Origin: Anaerolineae bacterium
GTDB taxonomy: Bacteria; Chloroflexota; Anaerolineae; Anaerolineales; E44-bin32
DNA length: 64,000 nucleotides
Reading direction: 5' to 3'
Assembly: GCA_011174825.1 (NCBI GenBank)
Contig: DUEZ01000066.1
Coordinates: forward strand, 16,875-80,874
The notes under the pieces: model-generated
Seen by the model: only the letters and a program-made list of their open reading frames with translations
Databases searched by the model: none
Told to the model about the DNA's origin: nothing
Part shown: positions 8,354 through 18,341 of the stretch, piece by piece
Numbering within the stretch: position 1 is the stretch's first letter
Layout: the number at the start of each line of letters is the position of its first letter
Translations under genes and position numbers: made by a program

Positions 8354-10976
8354 GATTCCACGCCTTATTTATTAGCTCATGAAGGAGAGCTTGCTCTTCC
8401 TCCGCTGTGCTGATGACTCCATCCAGCCATGCTGCCCTAAGAGTCCAAAGGATGTGACGATAAGTTGGGCCAGGAGGGAGATTGAGCGCTCTCAGAGTAT
8501 CCCCATCCACTGTAGGCACCATATAACGCCACTCGCTCAAGTAACGATCAAGCATCTCCCGCATGGTAGCTTGATCTGAGAACGCCACCCATGTGATCAC
8601 GACTGCCTCTTCCCGGCATCCATCCAATCGTGATACGAGCTCGCTCGGAGTGATACTTGCCATAAGAGAGGGCAATTCCGTACCTAAGCTGTTGGCTTGT
8701 AGGATGCCGGTTCTCATCGTTGCTGGTAAATGGAGTCGTTCACATACAGCCTGTGCCTCTTCACGGGCTAACTGATAACAGAGCAGCCCATTGAATATCA
8801 ATTCGGCTGATGGCGATACTCTTAAACCCCAATTCTGTGGCGGAACAAATTCTGCCGCTTGAATAAAGTTAGCTTCTAGCCACGCATCCCATTGGAGAGA
8901 AGGTTGAATGGCGTTTAGTAAGCCCAGTCGCTGAAGCCGTGTCATGATCTCCGGTAATCGAGCTTCCCTGTAGATCAACACCATTTCGCTACGTATTCGT
9001 TCTCCACTGACACGATCTAACAGAGGCAACGCTTGTTCTAGCAATTCCAAGGTACGGCTTTCAATATCAAAACCAAGACGTTGTTCGAGGCGTACGGCTC
9101 TCAACATACGCGTCGGGTCATCAACAAAACTGAGCGAATGCAAAACACGGATCAATCCATCCTGCAAATCTCGACCACCACCCCAGTGATCCAGAAGTTG
9201 ACCATAGTATCGACCATCTAAACGAAGAGCGAGGGTATTAATTGTGAAATCTCGGCGATGAAGGTCCAGCTTAATGTTCCCTCGCTCGACGGAGGGAAGC
9301 GCTGTTGGATGAGTATAGAACTCCGTACGAGCGGTGACGAAATCGAGGCTCGGAGGAAGATCATCAGAGGTTAATGATCGATCGTCAAACTCCCCCCTCA
9401 GGTTGGGATGGCTACAATCGAGCCACCACTTGGCTGTTCCGAAACGGCGGTGACTGCTCACTCTACCGCCATAAGTTTCCACCAGGCTCTGGGCTAATCC
9501 GATCGCGTCCACTTCGACAACCAGATCAAAATCGACGCTTGGCGCTCCCAAGAGCAGATCGCGCACAAAACCACCCACGATGTAGAGGGCATCATTATGC
9601 GCCTCAGCTTGATGGGCTACGAGCTTTAGCAAAGTTAGCCGATTTTCAGGCAAAGCATTCTCGAGTTGATCGATCAAGCTGGCCATCGGTGTGCTCTCAA
9701 CCTCCCCCCCTAGCGTCTTGAGTATATCCGTACGGGTCACAATCCCCACGATTTCATCTGTCTCTGGATCGGCGACCGGCACTTGCCCCCATCCTTGCTG
9801 GATCATCACTCGTTGAAGATGCTGAACTGAATCCAGTGGATACACGACAAGATCACCAGCTTCCATGATGCTCGACACCGGTTGATCCTGCATACCATGC
9901 GTCATTGCCCGATCGACCGCTCTTCTTGTAAGCAGACCAACCACCCTGTCGTCATCGACCACTGGGTAACCTTCATGGCCGAAACGCTGCATCCGCTCCG
10001 CGGCTTTAAAAACTTTTTCTTGCGGATGAAGCACTTGAGGTCCACGTGACATGATCTCGCCAACAGTTTTCGCCGGTTTGATGATCTCATCGAGATGATT
10101 AAGGAGTTCGCCTTGAATCTGCTCCATGCTTCGATCACGGATCAAAGCTGCCGCTGCTCTACTGTGTCCGCCCCCGCCAAATCGTTCTGCAACCTTCCCA
10201 ACATCAATTGAATCGATCGTCGATCGAGCGACCATCTGCACGCCACCATTAAGTGCCACAAGCACGAACAAACCATCCGGATCGAAGAGCTCGCGTAACT
10301 TGTGCGCTAAGGTAGAGACTTCCTCGATCATCCCCCCAGCAGAACCGCAAGCTATGATCACCGAGAGACCATGGAATGAGTAGGTTTCAGCTTCCTCAAT
10401 CAGTTGATCGTACAGGACACGTTGATCTGCTGAGAGGGGATGGTCCAAGAAATTTGCGGCGATAGAAAGATTGGCACCACAATCCAGGAGCCATGCACAG
10501 GCACGGATGTCGCGCGGCGTTGTGTTCGGGTAAGACAGTGACCCAGTGTCTTCATAAATCCCCATAAGCAGAATCGTCGCCGCGATCATATCCAATTCAA
10601 TCCCCGACTCTTGTAGAGCTTCAACCAGTAGCGTTGTTGTCGCACCCACCTCTTCAATATGAGTCGTCCAAGAATGATCGAGACTCTGATCGGAAGGGTG
10701 ATGATCCACTACATGGATTTGGGTGTGTTTACCACACCCTTTAACCGAGACCGGAGACTGGGTATCCACGAGTGTTAGGCGTTCTACGCGCTTCCTTGTT
10801 AGGTCGCCGAACTCCACAAAGGGTAGTCTTTCGCCATAAAGCGTGAGATAAGCCTTCACGTTGCGATTAACCCGCCGAGGCAACACGGCCATCGCCTCGG
10901 GATCGAGCAGACGTGCTGCTAGAAGCGATGCGATCGCGTCAAAATCTGCCTGCTCATGAGTGAGGATCAAATGCAT
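8346..10976 (-). CDS. cca: DHH / CBS / tRNA nucleotidyltransferase fusion (CCA- or A-adding)
   Basis: This 876-residue multidomain protein starts with a DHH phosphoesterase domain (QADFDAIAS; DHHPS at 91-95; DHHA1-type GGGGHSRAAA near 270). A tandem CBS pair (about 305-425) follows, then a class II nucleotidyltransferase head (YIVGGFVRDLLLG and DFDLVV near 465-490, RRDFTINTLA near 580), and finally the helical tRNA-binding region. It should build or repair the tRNA 3' CCA end. The same architecture is known in other bacteria, where some members add only A. The tRNA in this window lacks an encoded CCA, so the activity is needed. A TATAAT hexamer on the minus strand lies at 11060-11065. Confidence 0.88.
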   Translation of the reverse strand: MHLILTHEQADFDAIASLLAARLLDPEAMAVLPRRVNRNVKAYLTLYGERLPFVEFGDLTRKRVERLTLVDTQSPVSVKGCGKHTQIHVVDHHPSDQSLDHSWTTHIEEVGATTTLLVEALQESGIELDMIAATILLMGIYEDTGSLSYPNTTPRDIRACAWLLDCGANLSIAANFLDHPLSADQRVLYDQLIEEAETYSFHGLSVIIACGSAGGMIEEVSTLAHKLRELFDPDGLFVLVALNGGVQMVARSTIDSIDVGKVAERFGGGGHSRAAAALIRDRSMEQIQGELLNHLDEIIKPAKTVGEIMSRGPQVLHPQEKVFKAAERMQRFGHEGYPVVDDDRVVGLLTRRAVDRAMTHGMQDQPVSSIMEAGDLVVYPLDSVQHLQRVMIQQGWGQVPVADPETDEIVGIVTRTDILKTLGGEVESTPMASLIDQLENALPENRLTLLKLVAHQAEAHNDALYIVGGFVRDLLLGAPSVDFDLVVEVDAIGLAQSLVETYGGRVSSHRRFGTAKWWLDCSHPNLRGEFDDRSLTSDDLPPSLDFVTARTEFYTHPTALPSVERGNIKLDLHRRDFTINTLALRLDGRYYGQLLDHWGGGRDLQDGLIRVLHSLSFVDDPTRMLRAVRLEQRLGFDIESRTLELLEQALPLLDRVSGERIRSEMVLIYREARLPEIMTRLQRLGLLNAIQPSLQWDAWLEANFIQAAEFVPPQNWGLRVSPSAELIFNGLLCYQLAREEAQAVCERLHLPATMRTGILQANSLGTELPSLMASITPSELVSRLDGCREEAVVITWVAFSDQATMREMLDRYLSEWRYMVPTVDGDTLRALNLPPGPTYRHILWTLRAAWLDGVISTAEEEQALLHELINKAWNRD

Positions 10977-11609
10977 TCCACGACTTCCCTGTTCTGTAGG
11001 GGGCTGGCCCGCCCTCTGAATAACTTCATGAAGCTACTCTTCATACTCAATCATTGCGGATTATACAACGTGCTCGTGGGCGGGGTTAGGTGGCTATGAG
11101 ATAAAAAGGACTATAATCGAGATTTGGTGAACAGGGCAAAAGAACCACTCATTAAAATATACCTTCATTTACGGTACACATCAGCGTCCTTTGTTTTGAT
11201 CCTATGAGAGCTGAATTAAACTACTGCTCTGTCAACCAAGTTTTGATTTATATAGCGGAAAAAACGCCCTGAGCCTGCATTGTCCTGCCTGTCCCGAGCC
11301 ATGTCGAGAGGCTCAGGATGGCACAAGAAGTTTGTTATTCTGAGCCGAAGCAAAGCATAGGCGAAGAATCCCTGTGATGTATCGAATCAATAAACATCAT
11401 CATAGCGATCCTTCGCGGAGCCTGTCCTGAGCGGAGCCGAAGGGCTCAGGATGACATAAGGAGAGTGGCACTCTGAGCACCATCGGGCGCGAAGAAACCC
11501 AATGATCCATCGTTTTCATCGTGATAGAGCACTACAAGTTACTGAGCCGAGAAAGATCGCCGTGGGACTAATATCTCAACAGCTTAGACACAGATGAGGA
11601 CACAATGAA
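10977..11609. other. Repeat-rich intergenic region
   Basis: No gene was found in this 633-base gap between the divergent cca and Nudix genes. It contains -10-like hexamers facing both ways (minus strand 11060-11065, plus strand 11112-11117) and degraded copies of the CTCAGGATGACA repeat family from about 11275 to 11520. The only well-formed copy is listed separately. Confidence 0.6.
11333..11456. repeat. Palindromic repeat, family C, copy 1
   Basis: The element is bounded by TGTTATTCTGAGCC and its imperfect inverse GGCTCAGGATGACA. The interior contains GCGAAGAATCCCTGTGAT and CGATCCTTCGCGGAGCC. Partial copies abut it on both sides (about 11281-11329 and 11467-11500). It belongs to the same family as 33922-34032. 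It has no coding capacity and looks like a non-autonomous mobile or REP-type element. Confidence 0.65.
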
Positions 11610-12062
11610 GTGGAACACCTAAAGACAGTTCTCGTTTATCCTGCCAGGATGATGGGCAACCAATGGGAGTACTTGATATTAAAAAGACTCCCAAGTCGCG
11701 GTGGCGTTTGGCAGGGAGTAACAGGGCGTGTTGAGGAAGACGAAGAGATATTTGAAGCTGCGAGACGTGAATTGGCAGAGGAAACAGGATTGGATCCCCT
11801 AATTGTGAAAGATCTTCATTTTTCTTTTTCATATCTTATAAAGGATGAATGGCGCTTCCTTTATACGGATGATATCGAAAAGATCACAGTCTTCGCCTTC
11901 GCGGCGCTAGTGAAGACCAACCAAGATCCAATACTTGATCCTCATGAACATGATCAGTGGCTTTGGTGCAACATTGAGAAAGCTTTGCATTTGATCGATT
12001 GGCCGGATAATCAGGCGGCATTGAAGCTATGCGATAGAGAATTTCGCTCAATTGCGAAATAA
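11610..12062 (+). CDS. Nudix hydrolase
   Basis: This 150-residue protein contains a complete Nudix box, GRVEEDEEIFEAARRELAEE followed by TGL, which binds the metal and hydrolyses nucleoside-diphosphate linkages. The layout (LVYPAR near the start, then the box, then WLWCNIEKAL) resembles dATP or dihydroneopterin triphosphate pyrophosphatases, but the substrate is not determined. Translation appears to start at GTG; an overlapping ATG five bases upstream is in another frame. A GNAT gene follows 65 bases downstream. Confidence 0.82.
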   Translation: MEHLKTVLVYPARMMGNQWEYLILKRLPSRGGVWQGVTGRVEEDEEIFEAARRELAEETGLDPLIVKDLHFSFSYLIKDEWRFLYTDDIEKITVFAFAALVKTNQDPILDPHEHDQWLWCNIEKALHLIDWPDNQAALKLCDREFRSIAK

Positions 12063-12127
12063 AAGATCCCCCTGCTCGCCTCGCTAGTATCGTTGACCCA
12101 CATCAGACAGGTATGAGGAGCTTGGAA

Positions 12128-12571
12128 ATGGACAGCGATGGAATAAAGGTTAGACCAGCAACTACCGCTGACGCTGTAGATATCTCAGCATTATGTGATC
12201 AATTGGGCTATCCTGCCTCAAGCGAACAAGTTGCCAAGCGCATTAAAGCAATTCAACGCCTAGACGATCACACGCTCTTGGTAGCACATGGATCAAATAG
12301 TTCTTTAATCGGATGGGTCCACATTTATCTCTGTCCTTTAGTGGTCGCCGACCTCGAGGCTGAGATAGGAGGTCTTATCGTTGATGAGGGGTACAGGGGG
12401 CAAGGTGTTGGGAAGCTCCTCATGAGATACGCAGAGATATGGTCGAGCGAGAAAGGATGTCAGGCCTTACGTCTGCGATCCAATATCATCCGGAAAAACG
12501 CGCATGTATTCTATGAGCAAATTGGATACGGAAAGACAAAGACACAGTGGGTATTTAGGAAGGAGCTATAA
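12128..12571 (+). CDS. GNAT-family N-acetyltransferase
   Basis: This 147-residue acetyltransferase carries the acetyl-CoA loop DEGYRGQGVGKLLM and the NAHVFYEQIGY motif. The ATG at 12128 is chosen because AGGAG stands seven bases before it; an ATG at 12113 would lack such a site. The acceptor is unknown. It ends before a hairpin at 12722-12754 that separates it from the convergent GH13 gene. Confidence 0.85.
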   Translation: MDSDGIKVRPATTADAVDISALCDQLGYPASSEQVAKRIKAIQRLDDHTLLVAHGSNSSLIGWVHIYLCPLVVADLEAEIGGLIVDEGYRGQGVGKLLMRYAEIWSSEKGCQALRLRSNIIRKNAHVFYEQIGYGKTKTQWVFRKEL

Positions 12572-12721
12572 GTTCTTGTAAGTAACATTCAAAGGAAAAA
12601 TTTTATTCCCGGATAGGTTATCTTGAACAAGGATGAAGATTGTACGAAAAGCGCGGTCCCATACACACCAACCCTGACGCCCGGCTTATGCAGCCACGGC
12701 TTTTAGGAACACTTCTTGAAT

Positions 12722-12754
12722 ACCTCCCCACAAGCTAAATGCTCGCGGGGAGGT
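12722..12754. terminator. Hairpin between convergent GNAT and GH13 genes
   Basis: ACCTCCCCACAAGC and GCTCGCGGGGAGGT form a 14-bp stem (with mismatches) around a TAAAT loop. It is closely related to the hairpin at 2365-2397. Its position between convergent genes suggests a bidirectional terminator, but two similar copies could also reflect a dispersed palindrome. Confidence 0.5.
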
Positions 12755-12762
12755 TCAAAAAA

Positions 12763-14166
12763 CTAAATACCATACAGCAACGCACCTCCGTGCGGCTGTA
12801 GTTCCAACTTAAGGTGTCCTTCCGACACAACCAATTCTTCATCCCCCAACGCTTCCATGATTCGTTGTCCCTTCGTCCAACCTAGATCAGACACATCCAG
12901 TTGTAATCGTTGGATGGAATCGGAGGCATTCAGAAGGACAGCTGCTGAACCCTCTTCCGAAACACGACCGAACGCGCATACCCGTATTTTGTCGTTTACA
13001 ACAAGACGTTTGAGACTACCACGCCTTAATGGGTGAAGACGATGGCGCAGGGCGATCAACTTTTGAACAAAGTTGTGGAGAGCATGATTCCATGAGGACT
13101 TATCCCATGGGAAGGTATGCCGATTAAGTGGATCCTTCTCTCCCGCCATGCCGATTTCATCTCCGTAGTAGATAATTGGCGCACCCGGATGGCATAATTG
13201 GAACAAGAACGCTTGGCGAATCTTCCTCTCATCACCCCCGCAGATTGTTGACAATCGAACCGTGTCATGAGAACCCATGGTAATGAAATGTGCAAAAGTA
13301 TTTTCCTTGGGGTAGAGCTCATACAACTCTTCCACTCGATCGGCAAACTTTGAGGCTTTGATCGCACCGTCAGCGATGAAATCCAACAAAACCTCCCTGA
13401 GTGGGTAATGGATCAATCCGTCGAAGTGGCTTGGGCTAACCCAACGCGGATTTGCTTCCCAAATCTCTCCAACCAAATACGCCTCTGGATTTGCGCTTTT
13501 CACGACCTCTCGGAATTCATTCCAAAAGGTATCGTCATCAATCTCATTCGGAACATCCAATCGCCATCCGTCAACTCCCTGTTCAATCCAATACTTGGCG
13601 ACATCAAACAAATATTGACGAACTTTGGCATGCATGGTGTTGAATTTAGGCAAACTCTTATAGTTCCACCAAGCAAGATAATCTTTCGCTTTCCCAGGAC
13701 CATACGCGTCCACTGGGATGCGTTTAATATGAAACCAATCAAGGTAGGGTGAATGCTCTGCGTTCTCTAGCACATCATTGAACGCAAAGAAACCACGACC
13801 GCAATGGTTAAAAACGCCATCTAGAATCACGCGTACCCCATTCTGGTGAGCCAAGTCGATCAAAGCGCGAAAATCCTCGAACGTACCAAGCATGGGGTCG
13901 ATCTTGTAATAATCAGTCGTGTTGTACCGGTGAACCGAGGTCGAGTGAAAAATCGGATTTAGATAAATAGCGTTTATTCCCAGATCTAATAAGTAATCAA
14001 ACTTCTGGATAACCCCTCGCAAGTCACCACCATGAAATTTCCACAAAGTTGGAGGCGCATCCCATGCTTGAACATTTGCCGGGTCATTCGTCGTATCACC
14101 ATTCGCAAACCGATCAGGAAATATCTGATAGAAGACGGCATCTTGAACCCAATCAGGGACAGTCAT
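12763..14166 (-). CDS. GH13 alpha-amylase family enzyme, neopullulanase-like
   Basis: This 467-residue cytoplasmic-type enzyme (no signal peptide) should hydrolyse alpha-glucans or cyclodextrins. All catalytic regions are visible: DGVFNH (region I), GWRLDVPNE with the nucleophile Asp, GEIW with the acid/base Glu, and GSHDTVRL with the stabilising Asp. The opening QDAVFYQIFPDRFANGD is typical of neopullulanase and cyclomaltodextrinase members, but the usual N-terminal domain is absent. The neighbours (sugar-binding lipoprotein, GH31) point to use of malto-oligosaccharides. Confidence 0.88.
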   Translation of the reverse strand: MTVPDWVQDAVFYQIFPDRFANGDTTNDPANVQAWDAPPTLWKFHGGDLRGVIQKFDYLLDLGINAIYLNPIFHSTSVHRYNTTDYYKIDPMLGTFEDFRALIDLAHQNGVRVILDGVFNHCGRGFFAFNDVLENAEHSPYLDWFHIKRIPVDAYGPGKAKDYLAWWNYKSLPKFNTMHAKVRQYLFDVAKYWIEQGVDGWRLDVPNEIDDDTFWNEFREVVKSANPEAYLVGEIWEANPRWVSPSHFDGLIHYPLREVLLDFIADGAIKASKFADRVEELYELYPKENTFAHFITMGSHDTVRLSTICGGDERKIRQAFLFQLCHPGAPIIYYGDEIGMAGEKDPLNRHTFPWDKSSWNHALHNFVQKLIALRHRLHPLRRGSLKRLVVNDKIRVCAFGRVSEEGSAAVLLNASDSIQRLQLDVSDLGWTKGQRIMEALGDEELVVSEGHLKLELQPHGGALLYGI

Positions 14167-14260
14167 GCATACACTCCGTTGAAAGGATTATGTTTTGATG
14201 AGTATGTCGTACTTAAATATTCGTGAGACGAGTACCTGGCTCGCCTACCATTACCCTGCT

Positions 14261-15556
14261 TTACTCTCCGTTTCCAGCGCTGATCAACGCTTGATCGATC
14301 TTCTTGAGTGCAATATCCAGCGCCAGTTCTGGTGATGCACCCTGAATCGCTACCGCACGCACCGCGCCTTCTAAAGGCTCTATATACAAGTGCAAATCGA
14401 TACGAAGCGGTAATGGTACACCGGATGACAATGAGGTTACCATCTGGATTTGTAATGCGTCGTCCAATATGAGATTACTCAGAGCAGGGAGATGATTTGC
14501 ACCTTCCGGATCGCTTAGAATCAATTGGATCTCTGGCGAGAGCAAAAAACGGGCAAAGGCCCATGTCGCCTCTACATCATCGCGGGAAGAGCCTTTAATC
14601 AGATAAAGATTCTCGGTCCAAACGAAACCTGCCATTCGACGACCGGTCTCGGAATACGTGGGCCAAGGATCTATTACAAGATCCCTTACTCCTTCAAAAC
14701 TCGACAATTGGCGTGATTCTAGGGTGCTTTCGATCAGCCAACCCGAGTCACCTTCTTTAAATAGGGTCATATCTTCATCTGAATTAAACCAAACCCGTCC
14801 TGCATCCCGGAAAGTTCTCATCAATCGCAACCAACAATATCCAACTTGATCCTCAAGATAAAGATTACCCTCCGCATTGAAAAGGTCTCCATCACAGACA
14901 CCAATTTGGGAAGCTGAATACAGAAATCCGTAATCCAATCCAAACCCAACACTTTCATCGCCCTTAAGCTCCTGCCCCATGGATACCAACTCATCTAATG
15001 TACCTGCAGCAGCCGCCACGATAGAACGGTTTCTGTATAGGACGATCCCCTGCCTTTCGAGTGGCAAACCGATCACCGCCCCATCGTAATTCACTTGGTT
15101 CCAAGCAAGGGGATCGATAGAGGATAGAGGGTCGTTGGCTAATTGAATTGTGAGGTCCAGCAATCGTCCATCCTGCCACAATTCAGGACCCCAGCTTGAT
15201 GGCCCAAAAATAATTGTGGGCGCAGTGTCCGCAGTTAGAGCCAATTCCAAATCCGATCGTAGTTCATCATTCGAGTAATAAGCGATGGCAATAGTTACCC
15301 CAGGGTATTGCTCTAGGAACGCTGAGATCACTTTGCGTAGCGATTCTAGCTCCGACGGGTTCCAATCCAACCATAATCGGACTGTGCCAGTCATTAAGGC
15401 TTTTGAATCGGGGGTTGTGGTTGGCTGAGGAGTTGCCGTTCTAGGCATCTCGGTAGGGGTACTCGTAGCCGTCGGCGTCAGTGATGGGGTCGGTTGACAT
15501 GCTGTAATCACGATCACGAGAGAGATGAATACCAGTCTTATGCCTAAAGTTTTCAA
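14261..15556 (-). CDS. Extracellular solute-binding lipoprotein, family 1 (sugar ABC type)
   Basis: This 431-residue protein has a lipobox (VITAC), a Thr/Pro-rich tether, and a family 1 solute-binding fold (VRLWLDWNPSELESLRKVI, FLEQYPGVTI, FGPSSWGPELWQ). It should capture a sugar for import. No permease or ATPase genes are adjacent, so its transporter is elsewhere or supplied in trans. The start is TTG, preceded by AAGGGG, and that TTG overlaps the stop of a short upstream frame (TTGA). It lies between GH13 and GH31 genes on the same strand. Confidence 0.8.
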   Translation of the reverse strand: MKTLGIRLVFISLVIVITACQPTPSLTPTATSTPTEMPRTATPQPTTTPDSKALMTGTVRLWLDWNPSELESLRKVISAFLEQYPGVTIAIAYYSNDELRSDLELALTADTAPTIIFGPSSWGPELWQDGRLLDLTIQLANDPLSSIDPLAWNQVNYDGAVIGLPLERQGIVLYRNRSIVAAAAGTLDELVSMGQELKGDESVGFGLDYGFLYSASQIGVCDGDLFNAEGNLYLEDQVGYCWLRLMRTFRDAGRVWFNSDEDMTLFKEGDSGWLIESTLESRQLSSFEGVRDLVIDPWPTYSETGRRMAGFVWTENLYLIKGSSRDDVEATWAFARFLLSPEIQLILSDPEGANHLPALSNLILDDALQIQMVTSLSSGVPLPLRIDLHLYIEPLEGAVRAVAIQGASPELALDIALKKIDQALISAGNGE

Positions 15557-15684
15557 AGGAGTACCCCTTTAGGGCAGCCTCGTACGAGCCGGTACGCGTA
15601 TTCCATCCACTTTCGCTCCATTATGGTCGCTGCCTCCACCCATCCATCGATGAGAAAGACAAGCTCGTCCTCTAGCGAGGGTGA
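15553..15684 (-). pseudogene. 43-codon open fragment upstream of the binding protein, possible remnant
   Basis: An open frame ends in a TGA that overlaps the TTG start of the solute-binding gene and begins right after an in-frame TAA. It reads as plausible protein (DELVFLIDGWVEAATIMERK) but has no convincing start. It may be the tail of a decayed gene. I do not recognise the family. The rest of the gap to 15851 shows nothing else. Confidence 0.22.
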
Positions 15685-15851
15685 TTATCCGATATCCAGC
15701 GATCGAGTTTACCACATATGGAATTTGAGGTTTAGAGAAGGTCCAGTATCACGACAGAAAGCAGACTGATTGAAACCCACGATATCTAATGAACAATATC
15801 ATCCGATCGATGATCAGACATCCGCCTGTCTGTGTAAATATCGTTCCGATT

Positions 15852-18227
15852 CTAAGTACGAATACAGAATCGAACTCGGTTAAATTCCTGAACAGTGATT
15901 TGATTGTCTTTGCATACAACTTCCGTCTCATCCACATGGGCGCTCGTCACTTGAATCCCATGCACATGGATCTCGATCTCTGAATACGGAAAGGAGTATT
16001 CACCTTCCTTCACCCATTCCAGATTAATCTCGTTGCTTTCTTGGGTAAGATCAAACCGGTCCAATCTCCACTCGCCATAACCGTCCCCCTCGTCGCAATA
16101 AATCAGATCTCGTCCAGGTTCACCATCAGGTGGATAGAGATGTAACTCTAAGATGTCAGCATTTTCCATCGGTAACACGCAACCCGCTGATACAAACAAA
16201 GGAATACGCTCCAGCGAAGCGTCCAATTCAACTTCATCCGGACCTCGGATTATTGAGTCATCCCAGAAGTTGAACCAGTTTCCTTTTGGCAGTAGGAGAC
16301 TTCTCGATCTTGCACTCTCCTCAAAAATTGGAGCGACCAGAAGATTCTTACCCAGCAGAAAAGCGTCATCAACCGCCCATAAGTTTGGGTCTTCAACGTC
16401 ATGCCAAAACAATGGACGAACCATAGGATGGCCATATTGGTTGGAATGCCAAGCTAGGGTATAGAGATAGGGAAGAAGCTTGTAACGGAGCACAAGAAAC
16501 TCCCTGATTATCGTGAGATAAGGCTCCCCGAATATCCACGGTTCACGGCGGGGGGTGAAGAAAGCAGAGTGGGTGCGGAAAAAGGGGAAAAAACTCGCAA
16601 GCTGAAACCATCGGGTGAAAAGCTCAGCACTAGGTGATCCACTGAAGCCACCAATATCAGGACCTACAAACGGAACACCTGTGAGACCGAGGTTGAGGAT
16701 CATGGAGATGGTCATACGCAGTGAGCGCCACGAGCTTTCTGTGTCTCCTGTCCAATGCCATGCATAACGCTGTATACCTGCCCAGCCTGATCGGGTCACG
16801 ATCCACGGTCGTCGATTGGGGCGTAATTCTCGCAAGGCTTCATAACCCGACCTATTCATTAGGAAACCATATAGGTTATGAGCTTCTCTATGATCCCCTC
16901 CTCTGCCCTCAAGGTCATGGCGAATGCTTAACGGTAATGTTGAATCACCCCACGCTGAAAACGCCGCTGGTTCATTCATATCGTGCCAGAAACCTGCCAC
17001 GCCTAGATCTACCAATCGTGCATAATAAGAGCCCCACCAAGCGCGTGTTTTCGCATGAGTGAAGTCAGGGAAAGCACACCATCCAGGCCACACCGGCCCA
17101 TAAAAAACCTTACCATTTGGACGTTTGCAGAAGACGTCTTCAGCCAGACCTTCGTTGTAGACGTCATATTGTGGATCTGACTTTATCCCAGTATCGAGTA
17201 TGGTGACGAGCTTGATGCCCTGACTCTCCAGCTCTTGAGCTAAACCGGCTAGATCAGGAAACCGCTCTGAATCTACCGTGAACACGCGGTAACCATCCAT
17301 ATAATCGATGTCTAAATGGATAACACTTATCGGTAAAGCATTTTCTAAAAAGCCTGCTACGAGCTCGCGTACCATTCCCTCGGATTTGTATCCCCAACGG
17401 GATTGGTGATAGCCGAATGCCCAGCGTGGTGGGAGTGCCGGGCGACCTGTTAGTTCTGTATATCTCTCAAGAAGCTGAGGCGGTGTGCCGGTCATGAGGT
17501 AATAACGAAATGCACCACCACTGAAAGATACCTCCAAGTGATCTTCTACTTTGAAGGTCCCGTCAAAGCTGTTTTCGTAAAAGATCAATGAGTTGCCTCG
17601 TCCGTGGAGGCTCAAATAAGTTGGGATATTAAGGTACAGTGGATCATCACCAAGTCCATAGCTTCCACCGGGATCGGTATTCCACATGCGGTAGTTCCCG
17701 CTTCTCAGGTTTAGCGTTGAAGATCGATCACCTAGTCCATATAGATGCTCATCCGGTGTCAAACCGATTCGGATTGACCAGGATTCACCCTGACGTGATG
17801 GGGCTCGTTCCTCGCGCAGCAGATCCCCCTCCGCATTTAAAAACATAAGATCCCCAGCTTCAGATACTCGCACCTCAATCTGTGTGCTACGGATCCCACG
17901 ATCACGAGATTCAAGTTCAACCATAGGCCAGTCGGTCTTAGCCAATGCATAAGGTAGAGGTAAAAGCCCAGGCAGCCATGTTATTCGCACCAGGTCCGGG
18001 GCTAAAAACTTCACCTCTAACTCAGCCTGAGTAAAATAGTATCGAGCTCCACTATTGATCAGATCGTAGTTGTTCAATCTGCCCGGTTGAACTACAAGTG
18101 CTAGCCGTTCCGTTTTATGGAAACGTCGTTCCAATCGATCTCGTTGTATGGCATAAAGAACGGTTCGCAGTACACTACCCATCCCGATGGAACGTATAGA
18201 TCGAAGGATATCCCAGATCGATAGCAT
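15852..18227 (-). CDS. GH31 alpha-glucosidase
   Basis: This 791-residue glycoside hydrolase is predicted to release alpha-linked glucose (or xylose) from the non-reducing end. The GH31 catalytic blocks are clear: GFWHDMNEPAAFS near residue 416 (nucleophile Asp) and WHWTGDTESSW near 494 (acid/base Asp). FVGPDIGGFSG is also conserved. An N-terminal beta-sandwich (GLGDRSSTLNLR) and a C-terminal beta domain flank the barrel. There is no signal peptide, which suggests a cytoplasmic enzyme working with the nearby GH13 protein. Confidence 0.9.
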   Translation of the reverse strand: MLSIWDILRSIRSIGMGSVLRTVLYAIQRDRLERRFHKTERLALVVQPGRLNNYDLINSGARYYFTQAELEVKFLAPDLVRITWLPGLLPLPYALAKTDWPMVELESRDRGIRSTQIEVRVSEAGDLMFLNAEGDLLREERAPSRQGESWSIRIGLTPDEHLYGLGDRSSTLNLRSGNYRMWNTDPGGSYGLGDDPLYLNIPTYLSLHGRGNSLIFYENSFDGTFKVEDHLEVSFSGGAFRYYLMTGTPPQLLERYTELTGRPALPPRWAFGYHQSRWGYKSEGMVRELVAGFLENALPISVIHLDIDYMDGYRVFTVDSERFPDLAGLAQELESQGIKLVTILDTGIKSDPQYDVYNEGLAEDVFCKRPNGKVFYGPVWPGWCAFPDFTHAKTRAWWGSYYARLVDLGVAGFWHDMNEPAAFSAWGDSTLPLSIRHDLEGRGGDHREAHNLYGFLMNRSGYEALRELRPNRRPWIVTRSGWAGIQRYAWHWTGDTESSWRSLRMTISMILNLGLTGVPFVGPDIGGFSGSPSAELFTRWFQLASFFPFFRTHSAFFTPRREPWIFGEPYLTIIREFLVLRYKLLPYLYTLAWHSNQYGHPMVRPLFWHDVEDPNLWAVDDAFLLGKNLLVAPIFEESARSRSLLLPKGNWFNFWDDSIIRGPDEVELDASLERIPLFVSAGCVLPMENADILELHLYPPDGEPGRDLIYCDEGDGYGEWRLDRFDLTQESNEINLEWVKEGEYSFPYSEIEIHVHGIQVTSAHVDETEVVCKDNQITVQEFNRVRFCIRT

Positions 18228-18327
18228 GTCCTTCCCTCCACAACTCTGAATGCCTGGTCACGTTAATCTTTTACAATATTACCTTAGGGAGAAGGTTGTA
18301 TTCATCCGAACTCTCCCGTGTAAAATA

Positions 18328-18333
18328 TATAAT
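18328..18333 (+). promoter_or_regulatory. -10 hexamer placed for a leaderless lplA transcript
   Basis: A perfect TATAAT ends eight bases before the lplA ATG. No ribosome-binding site is visible between them. Transcription would start at or just before the start codon. The -35 region is weak. Confidence 0.5.
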
Positions 18334-18341
18334 AATTTCTC

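Noticed and set aside
14261..18227. Complete sugar ABC transport operon
   Set aside because: Only the binding protein is present; no permease or ATPase gene lies within the region.
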